Part shown: positions 63,042 to 64,000 of the stretch, piece after piece
How the letters are laid out: each line of letters begins with the position of its first letter
Numbering within the stretch: position 1 is the first letter of the stretch
Source of the DNA: Armatimonadota bacterium
Lineage (GTDB): Bacteria > Armatimonadota > Fimbriimonadia > Fimbriimonadales > Fimbriimonadaceae
Length of the DNA: 64,000 nucleotides
Direction of reading: 5' to 3'
NCBI GenBank assembly: GCA_016125185.1
Contig: WGMG01000005.1
Coordinates: 1-64,000, forward strand
Notes under the pieces: model-generated
What the model was told of the DNA's origin: nothing
The model's input: the letters and a program-made list of their open reading frames with translations, nothing else
Databases searched by the model: none
Made by a program: the position numbers and the translations under genes

Positions 63042-63998
63042 TCATTCGATCAATGCACTTGTTTCAATCAAAAAGTTAAGACAATCAAGGCTTCTCAAAT
63101 TGACCCCTTCGGGAAGATCTCGAATCGGCCATACATTTGAAAAGTTTCGACTCTTATCTCGAAGAACGGACATTAGTTTGTTAAGCCGAGACGCGGGTTC
63201 ATTGAAAGCGCTAAAATACCGCGCTGGTACGCCTCCATGGACTGAGCCGGTGAGTCCCAGCAAGTCAAGATTCTCACGGTGATATCCGAACCCGAGAATT
63301 ACTAGCCGTTCGGCAGAGTTCAATTTCTCTTGGATCCTTGAGAGATGGCCAGAATCCACTCTTTTTGCCTCACTAATCGTCAGCAAACTCTCGGAGGTGG
63401 CAAATATATCCCTTGATTGGCCAACATAAGGGCCCTCACCGAATAATCTACCCCCCGCAATAGGATGCCCGCCGGTCGTACCGAACACGTGCAGGACCGG
63501 AATTTGATCAAGCAATAAATTGGCATCTGTTGGCTTACACGATTCATATGCATGGAGATATCTTGAATATAGGAAGTTTTCTAGAGACGTATCGTAGTTG
63601 AAGGTTATCACCGCAAGGTCGTTTTCGAGCACGTCGGGATGGGAAGCTGCACCTTCCGTCATCCTAGACCAAAGGTACTGATACCAATTGCTCTCCCCAC
63701 TCTCAAATCTGCGGACGCTCTCTTCTTCGCAGCGAGTGATAGCGACCACAATTGCGATCTTTGCGATTTCGGCAAAAGTTGGATTCTTCTCTATGAAGAG
63801 GTCTATTGAGTCACTTCCAGATTTTCGTAATCGAGACTGAAGATTCTGCAATCCTTTGGTGTCGGTGTCTACGCCCCTGTTGATGTATGTGTAAGGATCT
63901 AATTCAAGGATATGCTCTACGAGGCTCTTTCCAGATGGGAATCCATACGGGATGCTCGCTCCTGCCCCTAGCACCAAAACAGTCTTGGTCTTAATCAC
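63042..63998 (-). CDS. SIR2-like domain protein, possible defence NADase
   Basis: The protein has 318 residues. The N-terminal VLVLGAGASIPYGFPSGKSL is the NAD-binding start of SIR2-like defence proteins; VITFNYDTSLENFLYSR and VLHVFGTTGG are the other core motifs, and LVILGFGYHRENLDLL follows. Related domains cut NAD on phage infection in Thoeris, DSR and SIR2-STAND systems. The gene is clearly lower in GC than the rest of the window and follows the tRNA-like remnant. The start ATG is two bases inside the window edge, so an upstream partner may lie outside. Confidence 0.8.
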   Translation of the reverse strand: MIKTKTVLVLGAGASIPYGFPSGKSLVEHILELDPYTYINRGVDTDTKGLQNLQSRLRKSGSDSIDLFIEKNPTFAEIAKIAIVVAITRCEEESVRRFESGESNWYQYLWSRMTEGAASHPDVLENDLAVITFNYDTSLENFLYSRYLHAYESCKPTDANLLLDQIPVLHVFGTTGGHPIAGGRLFGEGPYVGQSRDIFATSESLLTISEAKRVDSGHLSRIQEKLNSAERLVILGFGYHRENLDLLGLTGSVHGGVPARYFSAFNEPASRLNKLMSVLRDKSRNFSNVWPIRDLPEGVNLRSLDCLNFLIETSALIE

Positions 63999-64000
63999 GG

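Overview
The window looks like a chromosome segment of a bacterium of the phylum Armatimonadota, probably near the Fimbriimonadia. This is inferred from three things: two DUF1559-type pseudopilin-like proteins with a [20 protein letters not shown] leader followed by FPVFAQAK, a DUF1501/DUF1553 pair shared with Planctomycetes, and high-GC codon use. No rRNA operon or intact tRNA is visible, so the assignment rests on protein style only.

Layout. 1-615 is intergenic repeat DNA. 616-6227 (minus) holds a small membrane protein, the DUF1501/DUF1553 pair and an isolated rplA. 7333-11085 (minus) holds two flotillin-like proteins, an NfeD-like protein and a DinB-like protein. 11985-15292 holds an enoyl-CoA hydratase, a small membrane protein, surE and hom. 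15399-20841 (plus) holds a secreted zinc metalloprotease, a compact ccmABC operon with a 44-residue CcmD-like gene, and a methyltransferase. 21449-29906 holds an NPCBM/GH27 alpha-galactosidase, a small lipoprotein, an M1 aminopeptidase, an LCP protein and an ECF sigma/anti-sigma pair. 30065-37164 holds a SARP/BTAD-STAND regulator, a pseudopilin, a small lipoprotein, an unknown protein, an aldo/keto reductase and an AraC regulator.

38438-50343 (minus) is a nearly complete sulfur assimilation unit: Rrf2 regulator, ssuA-ssuB-ssuC, ferredoxin, cysE, cysK, cysH (APS reductase type), sulfite reductase, siroheme genes (precorrin-2 dehydrogenase and cobA), cysD, cysN, and a last small gene resembling the RNA polymerase alpha C-terminal domain. 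The genes mostly overlap by 4 bp. CysN carries a C-terminal remnant of an APS kinase domain whose P-loop is lost. That fits a pathway reducing APS directly.

52444-64000 is an accessory region with defence-like or signalling genes: a SEFIR-STAND-TPR protein, a class III cyclase-STAND-TPR protein, a Fic protein, a winged-helix/nucleotidyltransferase pair, an XRE-cupin regulator, a pseudopilin, a tRNA-Val-like 3' half, and a SIR2-like protein in lower-GC DNA. The first 200 bp of the cyclase gene and its upstream region occur three times here, at the edges of the Fic and HTH/nucleotidyltransferase cassettes.

The most striking feature on the scale of the window is eight long gene-free blocks. They are built from the same small set of structured repeats, shuffled in order and orientation: a unit of about 200 bp with long inverted ends, two kinds of stem-loop element, perfect palindromes, and 7-bp tandem repeats. 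No transposase is present.
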